A stretch of DNA of 64,000 bases from Terrabacter sp. MAHUQ-38. GTDB lineage: Bacteria > Actinomycetota > Actinomycetes > Actinomycetales > Dermatophilaceae. Shown one piece after another: positions 1-7,996 of the stretch (positions within the stretch are counted from its first letter, which is position 1; each line of letters begins with the position of its first letter). The stretch is taken from NCBI RefSeq assembly GCF_014518425.1, contig NZ_JACVCU010000001.1:62001-126000 (forward strand), read 5' to 3'. The notes under the pieces are model-generated. The model was not told where the DNA came from, searched no databases, and saw only the letters and a program-made list of their open reading frames with translations. The position numbers were made by a program, and so were the translations under genes.

Positions 1-227
1 GGCGCGCCACGCCCACGGCGTTCCACCCCTGCCTGGTCAAGCGCACGCCGCACCGCCGACTGCGAGCGGCCTGTCAGCTGGGCGAGTTCATGGATCGAGC
101 GGCCGGCCGCATACTGCGCGGCACAGAACTCGAGCAACCGCCCCCGCTGCTGGGGCGTCTGTCGGATGACAGCCGTGCCGAGGAACTCCGGGAGCACCTC
201 AAGGGCTGGGCGGCCGGGGTATGGCAT
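1..227 (-). CDS. Small helix-turn-helix DNA-binding protein, 3' end cut by window edge
   Basis: Reading the minus strand from the ATG at 227 gives 75 codons before the window ends, so the C-terminus is missing. Residues 1-6 are MPYPGR. The segment about 42-66 (GRSIHELAQLTGRSQSAVRR) is a helix-turn-helix motif, so the protein probably binds DNA. It is a clear paralogue of the gene at 27,422-27,673 (about 75 percent identical by eye), and the same octamer TACGGTCG lies just before both start codons. No Shine-Dalgarno sequence is visible at either copy, so both may be leaderless. The target is unknown. Confidence 0.75.
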   Translation of the reverse strand, partial: MPYPGRPALEVLPEFLGTAVIRQTPQQRGRLLEFCAAQYAAGRSIHELAQLTGRSQSAVRRALDQAGVERRGRGA

Positions 228-300
228 GCGACGACCGTACCCACCAACGCACGCGCGTCCGCGCCAACCGTGACGGTGAGCGAGATGCTAGCTCAGATGG

Positions 301-906
301 TCAGTACACCCGGCGATCGCGGCAGGCGTTCCACTCATCCCTGCTCAGGGTGTGCCCACGCAGGACCTGCGAGTTCCTCGTGAGCTTGAGGGTGCTCGCA
401 CCCGCCCAGTTGACCGCCTCGACGCGTGGTCCGTGCAGGTCGAAGACGGCTTCGATTGCGGGCAGCAGGTCGGTATCTCGACTCACGACCATCGCGACAT
501 CGAAGGCGTTCTTCGTGGCTAGAGCCACCAGGTCAACCGCGAGGGCGACGTCAACGCCCTTCTCGCGCGGCCGTTCGACACAGCCGTCCTGACCCCAGTC
601 TTGGGGATACCAAAGTGGTCGCCGCTTCACGAGAACTCGTGCGTCGGATTGCCACTGCGAGGCTTGGCGGTCGCTCACCTGCGCGAGCCGGGCCTCCTTG
701 CGCGGATCTGGCCTCCCCCTGTAGACCCGAACCTGCTTGAGATCGCCGCCAGGCGCCCGCTTGGCGATCGCGCTCAGCGCAACCTTGAGCGGGTCGAGGG
801 TGCAGTCGCTGAGGTCGTCGCCGAAACTGCAGAAGGACCGGTGGGCGCTGTTGTGGGCGTTCTGGTAGTCGATGAACACAACGACCGAAGGCGCGCCGGC
901 CAACAT
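301..906 (-). CDS. NYN-domain (PIN-like) ribonuclease family protein
   Basis: The 201-residue protein has the NYN/LabA (DUF88) layout. An N-terminal acidic strand reads VVFIDYQN (about 8-15), a middle segment reads EKGVDVALAVDL (about 113-124), and a late acidic motif reads SRDTDLLPAI (about 140-149). In this family the clustered aspartates bind metal and cleave RNA. Such nucleases occur as housekeeping RNases and as defence effectors; nothing here decides between them. The start ATG follows an AGGGGG ribosome-binding site. A hairpin with a T-tract and a Crp/GlxR-type palindrome lie upstream, so control in the leader is plausible. Confidence 0.85.
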   Translation of the reverse strand: MLAGAPSVVVFIDYQNAHNSAHRSFCSFGDDLSDCTLDPLKVALSAIAKRAPGGDLKQVRVYRGRPDPRKEARLAQVSDRQASQWQSDARVLVKRRPLWYPQDWGQDGCVERPREKGVDVALAVDLVALATKNAFDVAMVVSRDTDLLPAIEAVFDLHGPRVEAVNWAGASTLKLTRNSQVLRGHTLSRDEWNACRDRRVY

Positions 907-925
907 TGCCCCCTGAAAGAAAACG

Positions 926-956
926 CCCCGCCAGTCCCCTTGCGGGGAGGGCGGGG
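926..956 (-). terminator. GC hairpin with T-rich tail in the leader of the NYN gene
   Basis: On the minus strand an outer stem of seven pairs (926-932 with 950-956) and an inner CCCC/GGGG stem (936-939 with 944-947) are followed by GTTTTCTTTC. The ribosome-binding site and start codon of the NYN gene come only about 15-20 bases later. It has the form of an intrinsic terminator placed as an attenuator, or it may simply end transcription from the upstream minus-strand genes. Confidence 0.6.
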
Positions 957-1014
957 AGGAATGACTCGAAGATAGCCACGTCCCGCGTGATCCGTAACCA
1001 CTTCACGCTTGCAA

Positions 1015-1030
1015 TGTGATGTAGATCACA
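1015..1030. promoter_or_regulatory. Crp/GlxR-type palindromic operator
   Basis: The 16-base sequence TGTGATGTAGATCACA matches the actinobacterial GlxR/Crp consensus TGTGANNTANNTCACA at every defined position. It lies about 110 bases upstream of the NYN gene start. A cAMP-receptor-type regulator is the expected ligand; its effect here is not known. Confidence 0.6.
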
Positions 1031-1196
1031 CCGTCGCCGGCAAGTTGTCCACAGGTTCGAATAGACGTTCGGTGTGGATAGTGCTACAAGCAGCGTCCAT
1101 GGGGCATGTCAACAGATTCATAGTAAAAAGATGACAAAGAACTCGGCCGGTCGCACCCAACGGCTGGACTCCGGAAATCGCTCAGGCGGTCTTGAG

Positions 1197-1430
1197 TCAG
1201 AGGTGAGCAACCGCAAGGTAGCCACCCTTGGCGGAGGCAACCAGCGATCCCAACACCAGGACAAGCGTGATCGCGGAACACAGCATCACCTGGTCGCGCG
1301 ATCGCTCGCGCCTCTGCCCAAGGCGGACCGTTGCGACGGCCGTGCCGACGGCCGCCAGCAGGAACGCGCAGATCAGCAGCGGACCAGAGCTCACAAGGAC
1401 AGAGGCTAGGACGACGCGCTCGATCCACAC
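1197..1430 (-). CDS. Small two-helix membrane protein
   Basis: From a GTG at 1430 this reads 77 residues with two hydrophobic stretches (about 5-28 and 49-67) separated by a basic linker (RLGQRRERSRDQ), which predicts a helical hairpin in the membrane. The frame stays open upstream, but the preceding residues look non-coding, so the start is a guess. I do not recognise a family. It lies between the NYN gene and the flavoprotein/XRE pair and may be cargo of the integrated element. Confidence 0.4.
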   Translation of the reverse strand: MWIERVVLASVLVSSGPLLICAFLLAAVGTAVATVRLGQRRERSRDQVMLCSAITLVLVLGSLVASAKGGYLAVAHL

Positions 1431-1740
1431 GCGATTCGGACGAATCGAGGCCGGCCACCCAGCACGGTCGAACACGCCCGCACCGGGCCCGGCTCGACAG
1501 CTGAGCGCCTGCGCTCCGTACTTTGCGCCACCCCGCTGCGTGCTCTGTCGGACAGAAGCCAGCTGCGGCGGGGCGCCTTGTCTAGCGTGGACACCAACGG
1601 TGACGCACAGAGTCAGGCATCTAGTACTGCAACGAGGTCGCCGGCCCTTGCCGCCAGACGGTCTCCGATGGCTCGTGACGTGCCTAGACGAAACGGGCCG
1701 ACGCCTTCGCGCCGAGTTCGGGACGAAGAGGCCCCAAGTC

Positions 1741-2289
1741 CTATCCCTGATCCGGCACCGCATCCAAGCAGTCCAGTACCCACGACCACCTGAATTGAGC
1801 GGCGACCTCTGCACCAGTTCCCGACGTGACTGGCTCAACGGCGCCCAAGCGCCCGGAATGTGGATCCACCATGATCACTCCGGCGTACCGAAGAACGGCT
1901 AGGGAAGCTAGCCATGCGGGATGCCCCGTGAGGTCGGGCTTGGCGAACGGAACAGCCACTGTCGGCACCCGGGCTCCGAGGCCGGCGCAGAGGGTCACGA
2001 GCGGGAGGGTGTTCGCCCTGCCGTTAGCCCAACCCGTAAGGGTGTTGAACGTCGCTGGAACAACGGCGATGGCCGATGGCGACGGAGCGCGCTTGGCCTC
2101 GTCAGGGGCACGCTGTCCATCGAGAACGGTTATCCCGTCCAGCGATTTCGGGTCGAGCCAGGCTCGCGACGCGTCTGTCGGGACGAGTACGGGCGACCAA
2201 CCCCGTTCTGTTGCCGCATGCACGCCTTCGATGGCACGGCTAGCCAACGGAGCGCCGCAGGTGACGATGTAGAGGGTTCGCTTACTCAC
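1741..2289 (-). CDS. Flavoprotein of the HFCD (phosphopantothenoylcysteine decarboxylase-like) family
   Basis: The 182-residue product starts with a Rossmann-type strand (TLYIVTCGAP, about 4-13) followed by ATERGWSPVLVPTDAS. A mid-protein VVPATFNTLTGWANGRAN segment (about 77-94) resembles the FMN-contacting PxTxNT region of HFCD flavoproteins, which decarboxylate terminal cysteines or bind flavin. The substrate is unknown. Its start overlaps the stop of the XRE regulator by four bases, so the two are translationally coupled. This XRE-flavoprotein pair is a recurrent companion of actinobacterial integrative elements (from memory). Confidence 0.75.
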   Translation of the reverse strand: MSKRTLYIVTCGAPLASRAIEGVHAATERGWSPVLVPTDASRAWLDPKSLDGITVLDGQRAPDEAKRAPSPSAIAVVPATFNTLTGWANGRANTLPLVTLCAGLGARVPTVAVPFAKPDLTGHPAWLASLAVLRYAGVIMVDPHSGRLGAVEPVTSGTGAEVAAQFRWSWVLDCLDAVPDQG

Positions 2290-3479
2290 GCCAGGACTCC
2301 ACTTCGCAGGGCAAGCTTGTTGAGGGCGGGGGCCGGCCGACGGGATCTCTTGAGCAACCCTCGAATGAGTTCCCTAGCCACGCCGTCGAATCGCACAACC
2401 TCGGGAGCGACGCGCTCTGCTTGGAGCAAATGCATCGTCGCCTCCAGGTCATGGCGTGCCTGGGATTGCGCCCATGCAAGGTTGAGGTGAAGCCGGGAGC
2501 GGCGGCCGTTGAGACCGCCGGGCAGGGCATCAGGATCGATGAGGGTTGCCGCCTCTAAAACACCGCGATGGTTCCCCAGCTCGGCATTGACTGATGCCCG
2601 ATGGATGAGCGTGTTTGTTGGGCCGAAAGCAGTCCACGCGTGGTTTGCATCCTGAGCCAGCACTCCCGAGAGCCCCTCGGCCTGGTCCAGCCGTTGCAAG
2701 GCCGTTGCCCGGTCAGCACGGCGGCCTGCGATCACGGAGCCGATGAGCCAGTGCGCACCAGCCAGGGACACGATGTCTGGCCGATCCGAGGTTGCGCGCC
2801 CCATCAGGGACTCGGCCGTGCCAACGGCGAGTCGCTCGGCGTTGTCGTTTTGTTGGCCCTTGAGAAGCGCGGTCACGACTTGGTATGCCGCCATTGCCTT
2901 TGCGGACGTCGAGTCGGCCGACATCGCAGCGCGGGCGGCCCGGTCGGCGGACAACCAGGCGAGTTGCGACTCCCCCACCTTCGTAAGGAGTTTCGCCGTA
3001 ACCGTGTAGACCATGCAGCGCGCAAGGTGCAGCTCCCGCGAATCATCGCCGCTGAAGGCATCAAGCGCGTCGGCGGCACCCAGGACATCCGGAAGCATCG
3101 CTGATGCACTCGCGTAGTTGGCGGCCTGGTACTCACGATTGACGAGCACGGCCGCGCTGCGAAGTTGTGGCAAGGGCCAGAGGTCCGCATCCGCTCCCAG
3201 CAGATGCGCATACCCCGCGAGCTGCGACCGGATGGCGTCCAAGGCACGAACCTGAGGGGCCACATCGGGGGCAAGCTTCCAGTCCTTGCCGATCAGCTCG
3301 TTGACCTCGACGCGCAGCACGGAGGCCAGGTCAGTCAGCGTTGAGAGTCGATCGACTTCGCGCAATCCCCGCTCGACCTGGGAAAGCCATGTCCGCGACA
3401 TCCCTACGAGCCCGGCCAACGCCTCCTGCGACATGCCACGCCGCTTCCTGTGGGCAGCTATCCGTTCACCAACGTGCAT
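2286..3479 (-). CDS. XRE-family transcriptional regulator with helical sensor region
   Basis: The 397-residue protein has an N-terminal Cro/CI helix-turn-helix (about 5-60; MSQEALAGLVGMSRTWLSQV). The rest is an alanine- and leucine-rich helical region consistent with TPR-like repeats that sense a ligand or peptide. The gene is first in an operon with the flavoprotein. A perfect 8-base inverted repeat with a 4-base loop lies about 60 bases upstream (3540-3559) and is the probable operator, possibly autoregulatory. It may govern element behaviour; the signal is unknown. Confidence 0.85.
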   Translation of the reverse strand: MHVGERIAAHRKRRGMSQEALAGLVGMSRTWLSQVERGLREVDRLSTLTDLASVLRVEVNELIGKDWKLAPDVAPQVRALDAIRSQLAGYAHLLGADADLWPLPQLRSAAVLVNREYQAANYASASAMLPDVLGAADALDAFSGDDSRELHLARCMVYTVTAKLLTKVGESQLAWLSADRAARAAMSADSTSAKAMAAYQVVTALLKGQQNDNAERLAVGTAESLMGRATSDRPDIVSLAGAHWLIGSVIAGRRADRATALQRLDQAEGLSGVLAQDANHAWTAFGPTNTLIHRASVNAELGNHRGVLEAATLIDPDALPGGLNGRRSRLHLNLAWAQSQARHDLEATMHLLQAERVAPEVVRFDGVARELIRGLLKRSRRPAPALNKLALRSGVLA

Positions 3480-3539
3480 GTGGCGCGCCCTTCCTTGTCA
3501 GTTCGGGGACTTCCACTGTCGCTTCACTTTGCGCCCGGA

Positions 3540-3559
3540 ATGCGCACTCTTGTGCGCAT
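3540..3559. promoter_or_regulatory. Inverted repeat, probable operator of the XRE gene
   Basis: ATGCGCAC-TCTT-GTGCGCAT is a perfect 8-base inverted repeat located 61-80 bases upstream of the XRE start codon. It is AT-flanked compared with its surroundings and sits where a promoter operator is expected. Confidence 0.5.
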
Positions 3560-3618
3560 CTTCTGGACTGTGCACCGCGGCACCGGATTCGGGTGAGGGT
3601 CATCGCATGCAGACCCGA

Positions 3619-3948
3619 TCACCCCTCTTCCGCCGCACCTTCCAGCGCTTCGACCCTGCGCCGAAGGTCGTCTACCTGCTCCTGCAAACTCGCCGTCGAC
3701 GAGCGCGAAGCGCTCGGCGCCTCGCGAACCACCGTGCCGAAGCCCGGCCGGCCCTGGACTATGCCATCCCGCTTCAAGACGTCCATCGCCTTTGCCGCCG
3801 TGGCGGTGGCAACTCCATATTCATCCGCCAGGGTGCGGACGCTCGGCAAGCGAGCTCCCACGGCATAAGTCCCATCCGTCACGGCAGCGCGGAGCCGGGC
3901 CGCCAGCTGGAGGTAACTGGGCCGCGGGTCGTCCATGTCCAGTTCCAT
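3619..3948 (-). CDS. GntR-family repressor (KorSA-like) of the integrative element
   Basis: The 109-residue protein has a GntR winged helix-turn-helix (about 9-75; PSYLQLAARLRAAV and ARLPSVRTLADEYGV) followed by a short coiled coil (about 84-106). It has no large ligand domain, like KorSA of pSAM2. By analogy it would hold the transfer/replication operon silent while the element is integrated. It is divergent from the 4,053 gene, and the shared intergenic region carries four CTAG-centred repeats. Confidence 0.85.
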   Translation of the reverse strand: MELDMDDPRPSYLQLAARLRAAVTDGTYAVGARLPSVRTLADEYGVATATAAKAMDVLKRDGIVQGRPGFGTVVREAPSASRSSTASLQEQVDDLRRRVEALEGAAEEG

Positions 3949-3966
3949 GCCGCCAACCCTAACGAC

Positions 3967-4038
3967 CTAGCACACGCAGCACATCTCTTGCGTGGCCGCC
4001 CGTCCTGTGTTCTAGTCGTTCTAGCACACCTAGTACAC
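3967..4038. promoter_or_regulatory. CTAG-centred operator repeats between gntR and the transfer operon
   Basis: CTAGCACAC occurs at 3967-3975 and 4021-4029. Three CTAG units begin at 4012, 4021 and 4030, an exact 9-base period. GTGTTCTAG (4007-4015) and CTAGCACAC (4021-4029) also form an inverted repeat with one mismatch. CTAG is rare in this DNA. The cluster ends a few bases before the ribosome-binding site of the first transfer-operon gene, so it is the likely GntR binding region. Confidence 0.7.
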
Positions 4039-4052
4039 TTTGGAGGCTGACA

Positions 4053-4316
4053 GTGATTTCCGAACCCCGCCCCTCTGACTTGGCCAGCATCGCCGCCGAA
4101 TGGCCCGTGATCGAGGCCGAATTGGCCGTAGTGGATGCGGAGTGTCGCTTGGCCGCATCGCCAGACCCGCTGGCGGTGCGTGCGCACCGTCGCGCGGTTG
4201 CTCGTCTGGCTCGGGTGACCCGTGCCAACTCTGCGGCTGCTACTCGTATCGCGATCGCGGCCCTTCCCAGTACGGCCGCCCCCAGCTCCAACCCGACCCA
4301 GTCCGTTTCTGCCTGA
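4053..4316 (+). CDS. Small conserved AICE protein (DUF6284-like)
   Basis: The 87-residue product begins at a GTG preceded by a good GGAGG site at about 4042. It is alanine-rich and mostly helical (DLASIAAEWPVIEAELAVVDAE), with a Ser/Pro-rich tail. It resembles the DUF6284 proteins that follow gntR in many actinobacterial elements (recognition from memory, no domain search). It is first in the transfer operon and its function is unknown. Confidence 0.65.
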   Translation: MISEPRPSDLASIAAEWPVIEAELAVVDAECRLAASPDPLAVRAHRRAVARLARVTRANSAAATRIAIAALPSTAAPSSNPTQSVSA

Positions 4317-4328
4317 AGGGAATTCATC

Positions 4329-4535
4329 ATGCTTACCGCACCTCTGTTCGTTGTTGTGCTGTTGCTAACCGCCGTCTGCATCGGGGGCAAGTTGGCCGAG
4401 GTCGGCAGCGTGTTCCTGGGTGTGCTGCTAGGGCTGACTCTCGCCTCGACCTCGCTCGGGGCGCCGATTCTGCAGGCGCTGACGGCGGCGTCTTCAGGCT
4501 TTGTCGACGCCCTCAGCTCACTGGCCGGCAAGTAA
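4329..4535 (+). CDS. Small hydrophobic transfer-associated membrane protein
   Basis: The 68 residues hold two hydrophobic segments (about 5-22 and 28-50), with GAGAATTC-like bases rather than a strong ribosome-binding site before the ATG. The stop codon overlaps the next start by one base (TAATG). Position and size match the small Spd-like membrane proteins that help plasmids spread between mycelial compartments; I cannot assign a precise family. Confidence 0.65.
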   Translation: MLTAPLFVVVLLLTAVCIGGKLAEVGSVFLGVLLGLTLASTSLGAPILQALTAASSGFVDALSSLAGK

Positions 4536-5401
4536 TGCCGGCCCCTTTGCAGTCGCCCCGTCGGCGGCTGCCCACCCGGTTGCCGCTTGCGCTGCTGTCC
4601 CTCCCGGCCGGCGTGGCCATCTGGTCCGGGTGGGTCGCCCTTGGCACGCTGTGCGGGTTCGGCAAGGTCCAGCCGCTGCCGGGCCTGTGGGACTCCCTGG
4701 TGATCGACACACGCGTCACGCTCCCCATCGGCATGGAGACCTACGCCGCGTTCGCGCTGCGGGTCTGGCTCACCAGCAGTCCCGGCACCGCGCGGCAGTT
4801 CGCCAAGCTCTCGGCGCTGGCCGCGCTCACGATCGGTGCGGCCGGGCAGGTCGCCTACCACCTGATGAGCGCGGCGGGGATCACCGCCGCACCGTGGCCG
4901 GTCGTCGCGATGGTCGCCACGCTGCCCGTGGTCGTCCTAGGCATGGGCGCCGCCCTGGCTCATCTGCACGGCACTGAGACAACCGACGTCAACGCGGCCG
5001 CCTCCGTCCCCGCGCTCGATCGGCCTGCCAAAACCGCCAGAACTGCCAAAACGCCGTATGTGCAGGTCAGCGGCCCAGAGGTTCGGCACGAGGCGCCTGC
5101 CAATACCCCTACTGGCCCTGCCAAAACGCGCCTCGAGGCGGCCCGCAGGGCTCCGGCGACCATGGCGACCGTCTCGCAGCTCGCGGCGTCCGTACGGGCG
5201 TTGGCCGAGGCCAACCCGACTTGGACTCAAGCCCGGATCGCGGCCAAGGCCGGGTGCTCGGTGCGCACCGTGCGCCGGCACCTAACCAACCCCACCCAGC
5301 CGGACACCGAGCGCCCCGCCCAGTCCGACACAGGGAGGGCGCTGGAGTCCGTCCCGGCTGCTGACCAGGACGCCAGCAACGACACCGAGGACGCGGCATG
5401 A
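4535..5401 (+). CDS. SpdB2/DUF2637-like membrane protein with C-terminal helix-turn-helix
   Basis: Starting at the ATG overlapping the previous stop, the 288-residue protein has a basic N-terminus and four hydrophobic segments (about 16-33, 58-77, 88-107, 120-143). A Thr/Ala-rich linker and a C-terminal helix-turn-helix follow (about 212-250; WTQARIAAKAGCSVRTVRRHL). In Streptomyces elements Spd proteins act with TraB in intramycelial spread, and the DNA-binding tail could tether DNA at the membrane (inference). Three GTTTTGGCA-type boxes lie within the linker-coding DNA. Confidence 0.75.
   Translation: MPAPLQSPRRRLPTRLPLALLSLPAGVAIWSGWVALGTLCGFGKVQPLPGLWDSLVIDTRVTLPIGMETYAAFALRVWLTSSPGTARQFAKLSALAALTIGAAGQVAYHLMSAAGITAAPWPVVAMVATLPVVVLGMGAALAHLHGTETTDVNAAASVPALDRPAKTARTAKTPYVQVSGPEVRHEAPANTPTGPAKTRLEAARRAPATMATVSQLAASVRALAEANPTWTQARIAAKAGCSVRTVRRHLTNPTQPDTERPAQSDTGRALESVPAADQDASNDTEDAA
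5026..5127 (+). repeat. Three TGCCAAAAC boxes inside the spdB-like gene
   Basis: Perfect copies of TGCCAAAAC lie at 5026-5034, 5044-5052 and 5119-5127, the first two 18 bases apart. The same box occurs, mostly inverted, in the intergenic region before the excisionase gene (10885-10986). Confidence 0.7.
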
Positions 5402-5721
5402 GCACCCGCCCAGTCACCGCGACGGCCCCGCACGCCCTGCCCGTCCGAGCGACGGCGCGCGATACGGCCCTGACGCCCACGAGCGTGGCCGCGCGTATCG
5501 AGCGGGCTGTGTCCCGGCTCGGTGACCGGCTCCACGAGCGCGAGGACGCGTCCGCCAGCGCGGAGGGCTGGCAGATCACCCGCACGCCATGGGCGGGCGC
5601 GGGTACCGGCACCCCGCCTTCACACACCACTCGGCCCGGGGGCCGAGAAACGACGGCATCAGCAACGACGGCACGACCCAGACCACGGAGGTTCACTGAT
5701 GAGCACGCACACGGGCGCTGA
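5398..5721 (+). CDS. Hypothetical element protein between spdB-like and traB genes
   Basis: The 107-residue frame starts with a four-base overlap (ATGA) with the previous gene and ends 23 bases inside traB. It is rich in Thr, Ala and Arg with a short helical stretch (about 29-52; TSVAARIERAVSRLGDRLHERE). No family is recognised. The coupling at its start argues that it is translated; the disordered C-terminus is less convincing. Confidence 0.55.
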   Translation: MSTRPVTATAPHALPVRATARDTALTPTSVAARIERAVSRLGDRLHEREDASASAEGWQITRTPWAGAGTGTPPSHTTRPGGRETTASATTARPRPRRFTDEHAHGR

Positions 5722-7996
5722 GACGAGTGCCGAGGCCGCAGCGGTCGTTGACCTAGCTGCCGAGCGTGCTGCCCGAATGGGCCACGCGCAGCCCGAATCC
5801 CCGGCGGATCACGACGGGCAGCACGAGGACACGGACGAGGACGAAGACGGTCGCCGCGTAGTCGATGCCGTTGTCGATGGTGTCGTGGTCGAGCATCACG
5901 GGCTGGACTTGACGCACCACGCCGGGCCGAGCTCACAGCGCGGTGCTCGGGGCGCGGTGGCGCTGCGGGCTCTGCCGTCCCGGCCAGTGGTCCCACCGTG
6001 GATGCGCGACCGAGAGTCGGCCCGCGCGGCGACGGTGTGGGCGAGCAAGTACGCCGCGCACTCGGTCGGGTTCCACACGGTCCGGCTGCCCGTGTACTGG
6101 GCCCGTCTGGCAGGCCGGTCCCCGGTGGGGGTGTATCGAATCGCGTCCAGGGCCGGCCGGTGGGTGTTCGACGCGGACGGCGCACAGGTGCGCAAGGCGC
6201 TCTCGGCGGCCGCTGGCGGCGCCGGGTACAGCGCGGAGGATGCCGCGACCTACGCGCGGCTGGAGGAACAGCGCCGTCGGGTGACCCGCACCCGCGCCTC
6301 GCTGGTGGCGGCCGTGATGGCCGCCTTGGTCGTCACGGCCTGGGTGGTCCTGGCCTCGATGCCCGGGTGGGCGTCAGTGCTCGCGGTGGCCGCTGCCCTG
6401 GCGCTGCTCGGGATGGCCGGGCGGGACGCCGCGGCCCACGTGGTGTCCCGGTACACAGACGCGTCCGAGATGCCCCGGCTGACCTCAGACCTGCTGCTGA
6501 CCGCGCTCGGGGCGCTCGGTGTGTCCGAGCTGAACCGTGGCCTCAGGCCCGGAGCGGACGGCGTCCGGTTCCCGTCCCCGATCGCACGCGACGGCACCGG
6601 GTGGCGCGCCGAGGTCGACCTGCCGGCCGGGGTCACCTCGGGCATGATCGTGGACCGCCGTGACCGGCTGGCCGCTGGCCTGCGCCGCCCGCTGTCCGCC
6701 GTGTGGCCTGAAGGGGACAGCGACGTGCACGAGGGCCGCCTCATCGTATGGGTCGGGGACAAGCCGATGAGCAAGGCCAAGCCGCTGCCGTGGCCGCTGG
6801 CGGACAAGGGCACGGTTGACCTGTTCGCCCCGTTCCCGTTCGGGGCGGACCCTCGCGGCCGCGCCGTGCCGATCACGCTCATGTTCGCCTCAATGGTCAT
6901 CGGCGGACAGCCCCGCATGGGCAAGTCGTTCCTGGCCCGTCTGCTGCTGCTCGCGGCCGCCCTCGATGTCCGGTGTGCCCTCTACCTGTTCGACCTCAAG
7001 GGCTCCCCCGACCTGCTCCCGCTGGGACCGGTGGCCCACGCCTTCCGCTCCGGGGATGAGCCCGAGGACATGGACTACCTGCTCGGCGCCGCGCGCGAGC
7101 TGCACCAGGACCTGACCCGCCGCAACAAGACCCTGAAGTCCCTGCCGCGGGACATCTGCCCCGAGGGCAAGATCACTCCGGAACTGGCCTCCCGCAAGGA
7201 TCTTGGGCTGCACCCGGTCGTGATGTTCATCGACGAGTGCCAGATCGCGTTCGAGCACCCGAGCCACGGCAAGGAGCTCGAAGCCGTCATCACCGACCTG
7301 ACCAAGCGAGGCCCCTCGGTCGGCATCATCGTCATCTGCGCCACCCAGCGCCCCGACGCCAAGTCGCTGCCCTCGGGCATCCGCTCCAACGCCGTCCTGC
7401 GGCTGTGCCTGCGGGTGCAGGGACAGATGGAAAACGACATGGTGCTCGGGACCAGCGCCTACAAGAGCGGGCACCGCGCGACGATGTTCGCCCGCAGCGA
7501 GCGGGGCGTGGCGTACCTCTCCGGTGAGGCCGATGACCCGCAGATCGTGCGCGCCGCCTACATCGACGCCGTGCAGGCCGAGAAGATCGCCGCCCGAGCC
7601 CGGTCCGCCCGGGTCGCGGCCGGACGCCTCACCGGGTACGCCGCCGACCAGGACCTCACCCCGGACGACGACACCGCATCGATCATCGACCACCTGCTCG
7701 CCGTGTGGCCTGCGACCGAGGACCGCGCCTGGTGCGACACCCTCGCCGCCCGACTGGCCGAGGCATTCCCGTCCGCCTACGCCGGATGGACCGCCGAGAA
7801 CGTCACCGCCGCCGTCAAACCCCACGGGCTGCGCACCCGGCAGATCAAGCTCGACGGCCAGAACCGGCGCGGACTGCGCCGCGACGACCTCGCCCTCGCC
7901 CTCCCCGGCGCCGACAAGGACGCCCACGAGGCACGCGACCAGGGCAGCGACGTCGCGGACGATGCCAGCGACGAACCGGAGGTGTTCCACAGGTAG
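5699..7996 (+). CDS. FtsK/SpoIIIE-type conjugative DNA translocase (TraB/TraSA-like)
   Basis: The start is fixed by the GGAGG site at about 5686 and ATG at 5699, giving 765 residues. An acidic N-terminus precedes two hydrophobic segments (about 200-240). The motor domain has Walker A GGQPRMGKS (about 402-410) and Walker B VVMFIDECQ (about 507-515), then a C-terminal winged-helix-like region (about 660-735). TraB hexamers pump double-stranded DNA from donor to recipient mycelium after binding repeats at the clt locus. The GGTAGC repeats directly after this gene sit where clt lies in several Streptomyces plasmids. Confidence 0.92.
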   Translation: MSTHTGAETSAEAAAVVDLAAERAARMGHAQPESPADHDGQHEDTDEDEDGRRVVDAVVDGVVVEHHGLDLTHHAGPSSQRGARGAVALRALPSRPVVPPWMRDRESARAATVWASKYAAHSVGFHTVRLPVYWARLAGRSPVGVYRIASRAGRWVFDADGAQVRKALSAAAGGAGYSAEDAATYARLEEQRRRVTRTRASLVAAVMAALVVTAWVVLASMPGWASVLAVAAALALLGMAGRDAAAHVVSRYTDASEMPRLTSDLLLTALGALGVSELNRGLRPGADGVRFPSPIARDGTGWRAEVDLPAGVTSGMIVDRRDRLAAGLRRPLSAVWPEGDSDVHEGRLIVWVGDKPMSKAKPLPWPLADKGTVDLFAPFPFGADPRGRAVPITLMFASMVIGGQPRMGKSFLARLLLLAAALDVRCALYLFDLKGSPDLLPLGPVAHAFRSGDEPEDMDYLLGAARELHQDLTRRNKTLKSLPRDICPEGKITPELASRKDLGLHPVVMFIDECQIAFEHPSHGKELEAVITDLTKRGPSVGIIVICATQRPDAKSLPSGIRSNAVLRLCLRVQGQMENDMVLGTSAYKSGHRATMFARSERGVAYLSGEADDPQIVRAAYIDAVQAEKIAARARSARVAAGRLTGYAADQDLTPDDDTASIIDHLLAVWPATEDRAWCDTLAARLAEAFPSAYAGWTAENVTAAVKPHGLRTRQIKLDGQNRRGLRRDDLALALPGADKDAHEARDQGSDVADDASDEPEVFHR

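Noticed and set aside
926-956. CRISPR-repeat-like GC hairpin
   Set aside because: Only one copy, no spacers and no cas genes; it fits a terminator or attenuator.
1228-1902. 224-codon plus-strand frame opposite the small membrane protein
   Set aside because: Cys/Arg/Pro-rich shadow; the opposite strand encodes a plausible membrane hairpin and the flavoprotein end.
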